Shown here: positions 35,635 through 45,020 of the stretch, piece after piece
How positions within the stretch are numbered: the stretch's first letter is position 1
How the letters are laid out: each line of letters opens with the position of its first letter
DNA from: Rhizobium sp. G21
GTDB taxonomy: Bacteria > Pseudomonadota > Alphaproteobacteria > Rhizobiales > Rhizobiaceae
NCBI RefSeq assembly: GCF_014158035.1
Contig: NZ_JACFXW010000001.1
Span: forward strand, 1,550,001 to 1,614,000
Direction: 5' to 3'
DNA length: 64,000 nt
Made by a program: the position numbers and the translations under genes
Notes under the pieces: generated by a model
The model's input: only the letters and a program-made list of their open reading frames with translations
What the model was told of the DNA's origin: nothing
Databases searched by the model: none

Positions 35635-38157
35635 GTGATCGACAGATTTATGTCGCGTTTCAAGATTCAGACCAAAGTCATTGTACTCGTCGCACCGTTC
35701 GTTCTCAGCATCTCCGCGGTCGGAGCGACCGGGCTTTACGCCTCCGGCCTGCTGCAAGGCCGCATGGAAATTTCAAACAGCGTGCTGCAGTCGCTGAGCG
35801 GCTTCAAGAGCGTGTTCGCCAGCATGAGCGACTTTCTGCGCACGCCGTCCGACGCGACGCATGAAAAGGCGGCTTCCGATGTCGCCGCGCAACTTTCGTT
35901 GCTTCAGCAGACGGCGGACGACCTCCGCGCCGAAACCGACGTCACCCTTCTGACCGAGGCGCTCGAACAATCCAAGACGATTTCCAGCAATGTCGAAACG
36001 CTGTGGGGGCTGCAATCCAAGCAGAACAGCATCATGGCCAGCGTCGCCAAGGCGCAGGAAACTCTGACCGCGGTTCAAGGCGATATCGGCAAGAAATCCT
36101 TCAAACTGATCTCGGAAGCCAAGAAGAAGGAAAAGGCCGAAAAGAAGGGCTTGAACAATGCGGTGGAGATCGACCGGATCGCGACCGCCCTCGACGCCCT
36201 GATCGTCGACTACAACAAGGTGCTGGGCGACGCCGACAAATTGGCGGTGCTGAAGAAATACGCGCCGACCCTCGAGACGAGCGCCGCGAAGCTGGCAACC
36301 GCCGTGCCGAAAGCCAAGCTTCCCTACGCCAAGAAATACGAAAAGCTGCTCGCGCCCGTACTGGCGCAGATCAAGTCGGGCGACCTGAGCCCCGCCGCCA
36401 TGACCAAGACCAATGGCGCGATCAATAGCTTCCGCACGCTGGCCACGATGTTCAAGCAGTTCGGCGCCGACCTGATGCGCCAGTCGATTCTCAATCTGGC
36501 CGCCGCCGACGCGCAGATCACCAAGGCGGACAGCGTCGCCAACAAGCTGCGCTCCATCGTCAACAACAACAACGAGATCCGCGTCGTCTTCGCCGAACTG
36601 GTCGCAAAGCCCGACCAAGCGGGCGTGAAGAAGGTTCAAGAGTCGCTCTATATGTACAATACCGAGGTGCAGCGTCTGGCGAGCGCGGTCAAGGACGACG
36701 CCTTCTTCCAGGGTCTTCCCGAAATCGTCAAGCCGGTGACGACCAGCCTCGACCAGAGCGCCGCCGACCTTGCCGCCAACGCCCGCAGCAAGGAAACCGA
36801 ATTCGCCGCCGCCGCCCAGCAGATCGACCAGACTTGGAACAAGTTGACGCAATTTGCCGAACTGCAGCGCGACAGCGCCGGCGCCGAGCGCGACCAGGCC
36901 AATTCCATTTCGATCGGCGCCATGGCGCTCGGCGTGTTGATCGCCATGGGCGCCGGCGCTGCGCTGGTCATCACCCTCAAAGGTCCGATCCTCGCCATCA
37001 CCGGCGCCATGCGCCGCCTGGCCGACGGCGCGCTCGACACCGCCATCACCGGCGACCGGCGTCCCGACGAAATCGGCGAGATGGCGCGCGCGCTCTCGGT
37101 CTTCAAGAGCAACGCCCAGCAGAAGATCGTCATGCAGGAAGAAGCCGAACGCAATCGCCGCGTCGCCGAAGACGAACGCCTGCGCAACGAGGCGGAAAAG
37201 GCCGAGACGGCTCGTCAGGTCAATTTCGCGGTGCGCTCGCTCGCCGAGGGTCTCGGCAATCTCGCCCGCGGCGAACTTCGCTTCACCATCGATACGCCGT
37301 TCGGCGGCGAACTCGATGCGCTGCGCCAGGACTTCAACAGTTCGATCGCCGGGCTGCGCAACACGTTGTCGGAAATCCGCAACGCGTCCGACCTGATCCA
37401 GGACAACGGCCGGCAGATGGCCGACGCCGCCGACGATCTGGCCAAGCGCACCGAGCAGCAGGCGGCGTCGCTGGAGCAGACCGCGGCCGCCGTCGAAGAA
37501 ATCACCGCCACCGTCAAGACGACCTCGGGTCGCGCAGGTGAGGCCCAGCGAATCGTGGAGACCGCCAAGAAGAACGCCGAGAGTTCTTCCGACGTGGTGC
37601 AGAACGCCGTTTCCGCCATGGTCCGCATCCGCGACGCGTCCGACAAGATCAGCCAGATCATCGACGTCATCGACTCCATCGCCTTCCAGACCAATCTGCT
37701 GGCGCTCAACGCAGGCGTCGAAGCGGCCCGCGCAGGCGAAGCTGGCAAGGGCTTTGCCGTCGTCGCCCAGGAAGTTCGCGAGCTCGCGCAGCGTTCCGCC
37801 AAGGCGGCAAAGGAGATCGGCGATCTTATCGGCAACTCCGCCCAGGAAGTGTCGACCGGCTCGCATTACGTCGAACAGACGGGCGAGGCGCTGATGACGA
37901 TCGCCAAGCAGATCGTCGAGATTTCGGGACATGTCGACCTGATCGCGACATCGAGCCGCGAGCAGTCGTCGTCGCTGTCGGAAATCAACGCGACCGTGAA
38001 CGCCATGGACCAGATGACCCAACGAAACGCCGCCATGGTGGAAGAGACCAACGCCGCCACGCGGCAGTTGTCGCAGGAGGCCGATCTGTTGCGCGAACTC
38101 GTCGCGCGCTTCCAACTGGACGGCGCGAGAGCCCCAGAGGGCCGCCGGGCGGCCTGA
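35635..38157 (+). CDS. methyl-accepting chemotaxis protein (MCP 5)
   Basis: 840 aa starting at GTG 35635 (MIDRFMSRFKIQTKV), chosen because AGGAGGGG at 35621-35628 is ideally spaced; an ATG at 35596 would add 13 residues absent in sisters. First membrane helix about 15-37, helical sensor to about 420 with a Lys-rich stretch (EAKKKEKAEKKGLNNAVE) near 160-180, second helix about 424-446, HAMP (DEIGEMARALSVFKSNAQ) and signalling hairpin. It ends EGRRAA. The output half is similar to but not a recent copy of MCP 2/4. Overlapping 797-codon minus frame is a shadow. Confidence 0.94.
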   Translation: MIDRFMSRFKIQTKVIVLVAPFVLSISAVGATGLYASGLLQGRMEISNSVLQSLSGFKSVFASMSDFLRTPSDATHEKAASDVAAQLSLLQQTADDLRAETDVTLLTEALEQSKTISSNVETLWGLQSKQNSIMASVAKAQETLTAVQGDIGKKSFKLISEAKKKEKAEKKGLNNAVEIDRIATALDALIVDYNKVLGDADKLAVLKKYAPTLETSAAKLATAVPKAKLPYAKKYEKLLAPVLAQIKSGDLSPAAMTKTNGAINSFRTLATMFKQFGADLMRQSILNLAAADAQITKADSVANKLRSIVNNNNEIRVVFAELVAKPDQAGVKKVQESLYMYNTEVQRLASAVKDDAFFQGLPEIVKPVTTSLDQSAADLAANARSKETEFAAAAQQIDQTWNKLTQFAELQRDSAGAERDQANSISIGAMALGVLIAMGAGAALVITLKGPILAITGAMRRLADGALDTAITGDRRPDEIGEMARALSVFKSNAQQKIVMQEEAERNRRVAEDERLRNEAEKAETARQVNFAVRSLAEGLGNLARGELRFTIDTPFGGELDALRQDFNSSIAGLRNTLSEIRNASDLIQDNGRQMADAADDLAKRTEQQAASLEQTAAAVEEITATVKTTSGRAGEAQRIVETAKKNAESSSDVVQNAVSAMVRIRDASDKISQIIDVIDSIAFQTNLLALNAGVEAARAGEAGKGFAVVAQEVRELAQRSAKAAKEIGDLIGNSAQEVSTGSHYVEQTGEALMTIAKQIVEISGHVDLIATSSREQSSSLSEINATVNAMDQMTQRNAAMVEETNAATRQLSQEADLLRELVARFQLDGARAPEGRRAA

Positions 38158-38182
38158 CGGGATCAATTGCCGAGAGACGGGG

Positions 38183-38208
38183 AAAGCGGGCGCATCGTGG
38201 CCCGCTTT
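38183..38208 (+). terminator. rho-independent terminator after MCP 5
   Basis: AAAGCGGGC (38183-38191) pairs with GCCCGCTTT (38200-38208) around an 8-nt loop, with a run of T from 38210 to 38217. It begins 26 bases after the stop. Confidence 0.92.
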
Positions 38209-38313
38209 CTTTTTTTGCGCTTAGAGGCCGCAGGCGCGCGGCTTGCCGCCATACTCCTTTTCACGCTATCAAATGCCGTCCGGCAGGACCGGATGCAGCG
38301 ACAAAGGTTCATC

Positions 38314-39600
38314 ATGGCATGGCAAAGCCCGATCTCTCCCGGCATCTCCTGGTATGAAGACTCGGTTGGAGATCGACCCGAATACCCTCCCCTCGACGGC
38401 TCGGTGAAGACGGACGTCGTCATCATAGGCGGAGGCTTCACGGGGCTGCAGGCGGCCTATAACCTGGCCCGCGCCGGCGTGGATGTCAGGCTCATCGAAG
38501 CCCATCGCCTCGGCGACGGCGGATCCGGACGCAATGGCGGCCAACTCGGCACAGGTCAGCGTTGGTGGCCCGAAGAGGTCGAGGCGGAATGGGGCCTCGA
38601 ACGTTCACGCGCTTTGTTCAATATGGGCGAAACCGCCAAGGCGCATCTGTTCGATTTCGTCGCGCGCGAAAATATCGACATGGATTACCAGCCCGGCCAC
38701 ATGATCGTGGCGCACAAGGCGCGCATGGAGACGGATTTCCGCGCCAATGCGGAGATCGCGGCGGAACGCTACGACTATCCGCATCTGCATTTCATGGACA
38801 AGGCCGAGACGGATCGAAGGGTGGGCTCGCGCCGGTTCCATTTCGGCGTCCATGACGCCGGGACCGGCCATGTTCATCCGATGAAACTGCTGGTCGGTCT
38901 GGGAAAAGCCGCGGCGCGGGCCGGAGCGACGCTGCATGAAATGACCGGCGCGAGCGCAATCGCCTCCGAAGGCGGCAAGGTGCGGGTCGAGACGCCGCGC
39001 GGTGTGATCACCGCCGGCAAGGCGCTGATCGCCACAAACGCCTATATCGGCAATCTCGAACCCGCCACGGCCGCCCATGTGATGCCGATCGGCTCCTTTA
39101 TCGGCGCGACGCCGCCGCTCGACGATTTTCCCGACGTCATTCCGGACGGCGAATCGGTATGCGATTCACGCTTCGTCGTTCGCTATTTTCGCAAGTCTAA
39201 GGACAACCGGCTGCTGTTCGGCGGGCGCGAAATCTATTCATCCGAAAAGCCAGACGACATCACCACCCATATCCGCCGGCAGATCACCGAGATCTATCCG
39301 CAGCTCAAGGACGTCAGGCTCACCCACGGCTGGGGCGGATATGTTGGGATCACCCTGCCCCGCCAGCCCTTCGTGCGCGAGGTGATGCCGCATGTGACCT
39401 CGATCGGCGGATATTCGGGCCATGGCGTGATGCTGTCAAACTATTGTGGCAAACTCTATGCCGACATGATCTCGGGCGCGGCCACTGATCTCGAGCTCTA
39501 CCGGTCCCTCGACGTGCCGCCCTTCCCTGGCGGCGCCAAATTCCGCGCGCCGCTCCTGTTCCTGGCGCTCACATGGTTCTCGATGCTCGACCGCCTTTGA
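38314..39600 (+). CDS. puuB: FAD-dependent oxidoreductase, probable gamma-glutamylputrescine oxidase
   Basis: 428 aa from ATG 38314 (MAWQSPISPGISWYEDS). The Rossmann FAD site VVIIGGGFTGLQAAYNLARAG lies at about residues 31-51, GGSGRNGGQLGTGQ follows, and the C-terminal GYSGHGVMLSNYCGKL closes the DAO fold. This start and the YEDSVGDRPEYPPL segment are typical of PuuB/OrdL-type enzymes. It would oxidise gamma-glutamylputrescine made by the puuA-like product 11 kb away. The sequence alone cannot exclude another amine substrate. Confidence 0.85.
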   Translation: MAWQSPISPGISWYEDSVGDRPEYPPLDGSVKTDVVIIGGGFTGLQAAYNLARAGVDVRLIEAHRLGDGGSGRNGGQLGTGQRWWPEEVEAEWGLERSRALFNMGETAKAHLFDFVARENIDMDYQPGHMIVAHKARMETDFRANAEIAAERYDYPHLHFMDKAETDRRVGSRRFHFGVHDAGTGHVHPMKLLVGLGKAAARAGATLHEMTGASAIASEGGKVRVETPRGVITAGKALIATNAYIGNLEPATAAHVMPIGSFIGATPPLDDFPDVIPDGESVCDSRFVVRYFRKSKDNRLLFGGREIYSSEKPDDITTHIRRQITEIYPQLKDVRLTHGWGGYVGITLPRQPFVREVMPHVTSIGGYSGHGVMLSNYCGKLYADMISGAATDLELYRSLDVPPFPGGAKFRAPLLFLALTWFSMLDRL

Positions 39601-39635
39601 GCGCGGTTCGAGACGAGACGCCCAACCTTCCCCCG

Positions 39636-39657
39636 GCGCTTTTCGAGAGAAAAGCGC
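39636..39657 (+). terminator. hairpin with GAGA tetraloop between puuB and zwf
   Basis: GCGCTTTTC (39636-39644) pairs perfectly with GAAAAGCGC (39649-39657) around GAGA, a GNRA-type loop. It lies 36 bases after the puuB stop and 70 before the zwf start. There is no T-run directly after, so it could be a terminator for puuB or an RNA element in the zwf leader. Confidence 0.45.
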
Positions 39658-39727
39658 GTCAGGGCACTGGAATTTTTAAATCGATTAGATTATGACAACC
39701 ACGCCTGATCAAGAGAAGAGAACGCCC

Positions 39728-41197
39728 ATGAGCAGCCAGATCATTCCCGTCGAACCATTCGATTACGTCGTCTTTGGCGGCACGGGCGACCTCGCCGAGC
39801 GGAAGCTTCTGCCGGCGCTCTTTCATCGCCAGGAGGCAGGCCAATTCACCGAGCCGACGCGCATCATCGGCGCATCGCGCGGCGATCTCAGCCATGACGA
39901 TTACCGCAAATTCGCCACCGAATCGCTGAAGAAATTCCTGAAACCCGGCGAATACACCGAAGAGGCCGTGGCGCGCTTCACCGCGCGGCTGTTCTACGTG
40001 TCGGTCGACGCCGGTTCGGAAAAGGGATGGGACAATCTCCGCAAGCTTCTCGACGAGGGCAAGGACCGCGTGCGCGCCTTCTACCTCGCCGTCGGACCGG
40101 CCATTTTCGGACCGATTTCCGAGCGCATCCGCGATCACAAGCTGATCACCAAGAACACCCGCATCGTTGTGGAAAAGCCGATCGGCCGAGATCTCGCTTC
40201 CGCGCTCGAACTGAACGACACGATCGGCAAGGTGTTCCGCGAAGAGCAGATCTATCGCATCGACCACTATCTCGGCAAAGAGACCGTGCAGAACCTGATG
40301 GCGCTGCGCTTCGCCAACGCGCTCTACGAGCCGCTGTGGAACTCCGCCCATATCGACCATGTGCAGATCACCGTGGCGGAATCGGTCGGCCTCGAAAATC
40401 GCGCCGGCTATTACGACAAGGCCGGCGCGCTGCGCGACATGGTTCAGAACCATATGCTGCAGCTTCTCTGCCTCGTGGCGATGGAAGCCCCCTCCTCGAT
40501 GGCGGCGGAAGCGGTGCGCGACGAGAAGCTCAAAGTGCTCCGGGCGCTCAAGCCGATCGACGCCAACAATGCCGACAAATTCACCGTACGCGGCCAGTAT
40601 CGCGCCGGCGCTTCGGACAAGGGCGCGGTGCGCGGCTATCTCGAAGAGCTCGAAGGCGGCGTGTCCAACACCGAGACCTATGTGGCGATCAAGGCCGAGA
40701 TCGGCAACTGGCGCTGGGCGGGCGTGCCCTTCTACCTGCGCACCGGCAAGCGTCTGGCGGCGCGCGTGTCGGAAATCGTCATCACCTTCAAGCCGATCCC
40801 GCATTCGATCTTCGATTCGTCGGCCGGCCGGATTTCGGAGAACCAGCTGATCATCCGCCTGCAGCCGGATGAAGGCGTCAAGCAGTCGCTGATGATCAAG
40901 GATCCGGGTCCGGGCGGCATGCGCCTGCGCGAGGTGTCGCTCGACATGAGCTTCGCCCAGGCCTTCGACGTGCGCAATCCGGACGCCTATGAGCGCCTGT
41001 TGCTGGACGTCATCCGGTCGAACCAGACGCTGTTCATGCGCCGCGACGAGGTCGAGGCGGCATGGCGCTGGGTCGACCCGATTCTCAAGGCATGGGATGA
41101 AACCGGACAGCCTGTGCAGGGTTACACCGCCGGCACCTGGGGACCGAGCCATTCGATCGCGCTGATCGAACGCGACGGCCGCACCTGGCACGAATGA
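39728..41197 (+). CDS. zwf: glucose-6-phosphate 1-dehydrogenase
   Basis: 489 aa from ATG 39728 (MSSQIIPVEPFDYVV), the start used by rhizobial Zwf; the frame opens 12 codons earlier without support. FGGTGDLAERKLLPAL is the NADP site (about residues 16-31), and RIDHYLGKE the substrate/catalytic motif with its His. EKPIGRDL precedes it. Converts glucose 6-phosphate to 6-phosphogluconolactone. First gene of the zwf-pgl-edd operon, with pgl 22 bases downstream. Confidence 0.96.
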   Translation: MSSQIIPVEPFDYVVFGGTGDLAERKLLPALFHRQEAGQFTEPTRIIGASRGDLSHDDYRKFATESLKKFLKPGEYTEEAVARFTARLFYVSVDAGSEKGWDNLRKLLDEGKDRVRAFYLAVGPAIFGPISERIRDHKLITKNTRIVVEKPIGRDLASALELNDTIGKVFREEQIYRIDHYLGKETVQNLMALRFANALYEPLWNSAHIDHVQITVAESVGLENRAGYYDKAGALRDMVQNHMLQLLCLVAMEAPSSMAAEAVRDEKLKVLRALKPIDANNADKFTVRGQYRAGASDKGAVRGYLEELEGGVSNTETYVAIKAEIGNWRWAGVPFYLRTGKRLAARVSEIVITFKPIPHSIFDSSAGRISENQLIIRLQPDEGVKQSLMIKDPGPGGMRLREVSLDMSFAQAFDVRNPDAYERLLLDVIRSNQTLFMRRDEVEAAWRWVDPILKAWDETGQPVQGYTAGTWGPSHSIALIERDGRTWHE

Positions 41198-41219
41198 TCG
41201 AGAAGACGGGAACCCGCTG

Positions 41220-41917
41220 ATGGCTCATCAAATGCATATATTCGACAATGGCGCGGCGCTGGCCGAAGCCCTTGCCGGACGCGTGGCGGGAGCCCTGTCC
41301 GAGGGCGTCGCGACGCGCGGGGCCGCCTCGATCGCCGTCTCCGGCGGCTCGACGCCCAAAGCCTTCTTCAAGGCTCTGTCGACGGCCGATCTCGACTGGT
41401 CCAAGGTGACGATCACGCTGGTGGATGAACGCTTCGTGCCCGAAACCAACGAACGCTCGAACCACAAGCTGGTCGCCGACAATCTGATGGTCGGGCGCGG
41501 CGGCGCGCGAGATTCGTGCCCCTCTATCACGCCGTCGCCGATGCCGAAGACGCGGCGATGGTGGCGACCGGCGACGCCGACCGGATCGTCAGGCCGTTCG
41601 ACGTGGTGATCCTCGGCATGGGCGGCGACGGACATACGGCGTCGTTCTTTCCCGGCGGCAACAATCTCGCACAGGCGCTGAACCCGCGGACGCGCCGCGG
41701 CGTCATTACCATGGAAGCCGACGGCGCCGGCGAAACGCGGCTGACCTTCACCTTTTCGGCGCTGCAGGACGCGCGCCTGCTGGCGCTGCATATCGAAGGC
41801 GCCGCCAAGAAGCCGGTGATCGACCAGGCGCTCGCAGAAGGCGCGGAAAGCGCGCTGCCGATCGGACGCGTCATTGCGACGGCGGCGTCCGAAACCCAGA
41901 TCTACTGGGCGCCCTGA
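41220..41917 (+). pseudogene. pgl: 6-phosphogluconolactonase, frameshifted
   Basis: The repaired product has 232 aa, the family length. The N-terminal half holds SIAVSGGSTPKAFFKAL and VTITLVDERFVPETNERSN; the second half holds the catalytic [14 protein letters not shown]. Between them the frame is lost at TT 41513-41514. One more T gives [17 protein letters not shown] and joins the halves. Probably a sequence error, since zwf and edd on both sides are intact. Hydrolyses 6-phosphogluconolactone. Confidence 0.92.
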
Positions 41918-41973
41918 CGGCGCCCCATCAGGCGGGGTTCGACTTCGCCGACCGAAAGCCGAAAGGAACCATC

Positions 41974-43791
41974 ATGGCAGCCGACAAGAGAATCGCGGCC
42001 ATCACGGCCCGGATCGTGGAACGTTCGAAGCCCGCGCGCGAGGCCTATCTGGGCCGCATCCGCGCAGCAGCAGCCAGCGGCGTGCATCGCTCGGTGTTGG
42101 GTTGCGGCAATCTCGCCCATGGCTTCGCCGTCTGTTCCCCCGCCGAGAAGGAGATGCTGGCCGGAGACCGCGTCGCCAATCTCGGCATCATCACCGCCTA
42201 TAACGACATGCTCTCGGCGCATCAGCCTTACGAGACCTATCCGGCGCTGATCCGCGAGGCCGCCCGCGAGGCCGGCGGCGTGGCGCAGGTGGCGGGCGGC
42301 GTGCCGGCGATGTGCGACGGCGTCACCCAGGGCCAGCCGGGCATGGAACTGTCGCTGTTTTCGCGCGACGTGATCGCCATGGCGGCGGGCATCGGCCTCA
42401 GCCACAACATGTTCGACGCGGCGGTGTTTCTCGGCGTCTGCGACAAGATCGTCCCCGGGCTCGCCATCGCGGCCCTGACCTTCGGACATCTGCCGGCGAT
42501 CTTCATTCCGGCGGGGCCCATGACCACTGGTCTGCCGAACGATGAAAAGGCGCGGGTGCGCCAGCTCTACGCCGAAGGCAAGGTCGGCCGCGCCGAGCTT
42601 CTCGAAGCCGAATCCAAGTCCTATCACGGGCCCGGCACTTGCACCTTCTACGGGACCGCCAACTCCAACCAGATGCTGATGGAGATCATGGGCCTGCACA
42701 CGCCCGGCTCGTCCTTCATCAATCCCGGCACGCCGCTGCGCGACGCGCTGACCAAGGAAGCGACCAAACGGGCATTGGCAATCACCGCGCAGGGCAACGA
42801 ATTTACACCCGTGGGCGAGATGATCGACGAACGCTCGATCGTCAACGGCGTCATCGGCCTGCACGCCACCGGCGGCTCCACGAACCATACGCTGCATCTC
42901 GTGGCCATCGCCCGCGCGGCCGGCATTCACCTGACCTGGCAGGACATTTCGGACCTCTCCGACGTCGTGCCGCTGCTCGCCCGCGTCTATCCGAACGGAC
43001 TTGCCGACGTGAACCACTTCCATGCGGCGGGCGGCCTCGGCTTCCTGATCCGCGAGCTGTTGAAGGACGGCCTGTTGCATGACGACGTGAGGACCGTGTT
43101 CGGCCACGGCCTTCAGGCCTATACGGTCGAGGCGCGTCTCGGCGACGGCGGCGCGGTGATCCGCATGCCGGTGGCCGAAGAGAGCGGCGACGCCAAGGTG
43201 CTCACCACCGTCGACAAGCCGTTCCAGGCGACCGGCGGCCTTAAGATGCTCAAGGGCAATCTCGGCACCGGGGTGATCAAGACCTCGGCCGTCAAGGCGG
43301 AACGCCATGTGATCGAGGCCCCGGCGCGGGTGTTTCAGGATCAGCAAGGCCTCAACGACGCCTTCAAGAACGGCGAACTGACCGGCGACTTCGTCGCCGT
43401 CGTGCGTTTCCAGGGACCACAGGCCAATGGCATGCCGGAACTGCACAAGCTGACCACCGTGCTCGGCATCCTGCAGGATCGCGGCCAGAAGGTGGCGCTG
43501 CTCACCGACGGCCGCATGTCCGGCGCATCCGGCAAGGTGCCGGCGGCCATCCATGTGACGCCGGAAGCCAAAGCCGGCGGATTGATCGGCAAGATCCGCG
43601 ACGGCGACATGATCCGCATCGACGCGATCAACGGCGCGATCGAAGCATTGGTCAGCGATGCGGACCTGGCGGCGCGCCCGCAGGCCGAAGCCGACCTTTC
43701 CGGCAACGATTACGGCATGGGCCGCGAACTGTTCTCCATCTTCCGGCAGATGGCCGGCCCCGCTGATCACGGCGCAGGCGTCCTGGCCTGA
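41974..43791 (+). CDS. edd: phosphogluconate dehydratase
   Basis: 605 aa, the full length for this Fe-S dehydratase of the IlvD/Edd family. Cluster cysteines are recognisable in [30 protein letters not shown] and [16 protein letters not shown]; the C-terminal [16 protein letters not shown] is the family signature. Converts 6-phosphogluconate to KDPG in the Entner-Doudoroff pathway. It is third in the operon. The KDPG aldolase gene (eda) does not follow, as in Sinorhizobium, where it is elsewhere. Confidence 0.96.
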   Translation: MAADKRIAAITARIVERSKPAREAYLGRIRAAAASGVHRSVLGCGNLAHGFAVCSPAEKEMLAGDRVANLGIITAYNDMLSAHQPYETYPALIREAAREAGGVAQVAGGVPAMCDGVTQGQPGMELSLFSRDVIAMAAGIGLSHNMFDAAVFLGVCDKIVPGLAIAALTFGHLPAIFIPAGPMTTGLPNDEKARVRQLYAEGKVGRAELLEAESKSYHGPGTCTFYGTANSNQMLMEIMGLHTPGSSFINPGTPLRDALTKEATKRALAITAQGNEFTPVGEMIDERSIVNGVIGLHATGGSTNHTLHLVAIARAAGIHLTWQDISDLSDVVPLLARVYPNGLADVNHFHAAGGLGFLIRELLKDGLLHDDVRTVFGHGLQAYTVEARLGDGGAVIRMPVAEESGDAKVLTTVDKPFQATGGLKMLKGNLGTGVIKTSAVKAERHVIEAPARVFQDQQGLNDAFKNGELTGDFVAVVRFQGPQANGMPELHKLTTVLGILQDRGQKVALLTDGRMSGASGKVPAAIHVTPEAKAGGLIGKIRDGDMIRIDAINGAIEALVSDADLAARPQAEADLSGNDYGMGRELFSIFRQMAGPADHGAGVLA

Positions 43792-43804
43792 CGGTTTCAG
43801 GGAC

Positions 43805-43823
43805 GGGCGCGCAGACCGCGCCC
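43805..43823 (+). terminator. GC hairpin after edd
   Basis: GGGCGCG (43805-43811) pairs with CGCGCCC (43817-43823) around cagac, 13 bases after the edd stop. There is no T-run, so it is a weak candidate for the operon terminator. Confidence 0.45.
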
Positions 43824-43962
43824 TCCCCTCCCCTCGCAATGGGCCGGAACCGTGCGGTTTCGATGGCTGCATCATATTCGACGGGTCGGTGACGTGTCAT
43901 CGGCTTCCGTGCTAGAAATCCTTCGCCGGGCCTCATCCTCCGGAAGAATGCAGGGATTTTCG

Positions 43963-44463
43963 ATGACCGCACAGATATATCTCCGCCGCGCGACCGACGC
44001 CGATCTGGCCCGCATCATGGAGATCGAGCGGACGCCGGGATATGAGACGGTGGTCGGCAGGTCCTCCGCCGAATTTCACGCCCGCGCGCTCGTCGATCCC
44101 GATTACGCCTATCTGGTCGCCGTCGACGAGGCCGGCGCCATCGGCGGCTTCGCCATCCTGCGCGATCTCGGCAATATCATGGGCAACACCTGCCTCAAGC
44201 GCATCGCCGTGGCCCATCCCGGCAAAGGTCTGGGCCGCCGGCTTCTGACCGACGTGATCGGCTGGGTTTTCACCGAAACGGCGACGCACCGCTTCTGGCT
44301 GGATCACATCATCGGCAATGACCGGGCGCGGCGGGTCTATGAGGCCTGCGGCTTGACCCGCGAAGGCGTCATGCGCGAGGCCTATGCGCTGCCGGACGGC
44401 CAGCGGGTCGATCTGGCGTTGATGTCGCTGCTTCGAACGGAATGGGCGGCGAAGTCCGGCTGA
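43963..44463 (+). CDS. GNAT-family N-acetyltransferase (first of tandem pair)
   Basis: 166 aa from ATG 43963 (MTAQIYLRRATDAD) with AGGGA upstream. The acetyl-CoA loop is KRIAVAHPGKGLGRRLLTDVI, with the (R/Q)xxGxG/A pattern at about residues 85-105; NDRARRVYEACGL is the typical C-terminal strand-helix. The protein is closely similar in plan to its downstream neighbour (LARIMEIERTPGYETVVGR against IEEIMDIERQPDYDRLVGR). Substrate unknown. Confidence 0.88.
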   Translation: MTAQIYLRRATDADLARIMEIERTPGYETVVGRSSAEFHARALVDPDYAYLVAVDEAGAIGGFAILRDLGNIMGNTCLKRIAVAHPGKGLGRRLLTDVIGWVFTETATHRFWLDHIIGNDRARRVYEACGLTREGVMREAYALPDGQRVDLALMSLLRTEWAAKSG

Positions 44464-44483
44464 AGCGGCGAAAGGACAAGGCC

Positions 44484-44999
44484 ATGTGGAGCCGGCTCGG
44501 AGATCTCAGGCGCGCAAATGCAGCCGATATCGAGGAGATCATGGACATCGAGCGCCAGCCCGACTACGACCGCCTCGTGGGCCGCTGGACGCGGATCGAG
44601 CATGAGCGCAATCTCGCGCGGCCCGGCTACGTCTATCTCGTTCATGACGACGCAGAAGGCCGTCCCGTCGCTTTCTTCGCGCTCAGCGGGCTCGGCAATC
44701 ACGACGGCGATGCGATGATGAACCGGATGATCCTCCGACATCCCGGCCGGGGGCTCGGTTCGCGGTTGCTGCCGCGGGTGATGCGGCTGGTTTTCGAAGG
44801 TTTCGGCGCGCGCAAATTCTGGCTGCGGGTCGCGCCGTATAACGAGCGCGCAATCCGGCTCTACCGCCACTGTGGTTTTCAGGATGAAAAGCTGCTGCCG
44901 AAAGCAGGGCGGCGTCCCGATGGCGAGCAGATCGATCTCCTGTTGATGTCGATCGATTGGGAGGCCTGGGACGAACAGGAAAATGCCGCGACATCCTGA
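44484..44999 (+). CDS. GNAT-family N-acetyltransferase (second of tandem pair)
   Basis: 171 aa from ATG 44484 (MWSRLGDLRRANAAD), AAAGGA upstream. The acetyl-CoA loop is RMILRHPGRGLGSRLLPRVM, and NERAIRLYRHCGFQDE ends the fold. It starts 20 bases after its paralogue stops, so the pair is probably co-transcribed. The shared IERxPxY..LVGR block near the start shows descent from a local duplication; the two have since diverged strongly. Substrate unknown. Confidence 0.88.
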   Translation: MWSRLGDLRRANAADIEEIMDIERQPDYDRLVGRWTRIEHERNLARPGYVYLVHDDAEGRPVAFFALSGLGNHDGDAMMNRMILRHPGRGLGSRLLPRVMRLVFEGFGARKFWLRVAPYNERAIRLYRHCGFQDEKLLPKAGRRPDGEQIDLLLMSIDWEAWDEQENAATS

Positions 45000-45020
45000 G
45001 CGGAGTTCGCGGCGGCCGGA

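Noticed and set aside
35773-38166. 797-codon open frame on the minus strand
   Set aside because: It is antisense to MCP 5, a firm gene. Long antisense frames are expected in GC-rich coding DNA, and the translation is Arg/Gly/Leu/Asp-rich with no domain.
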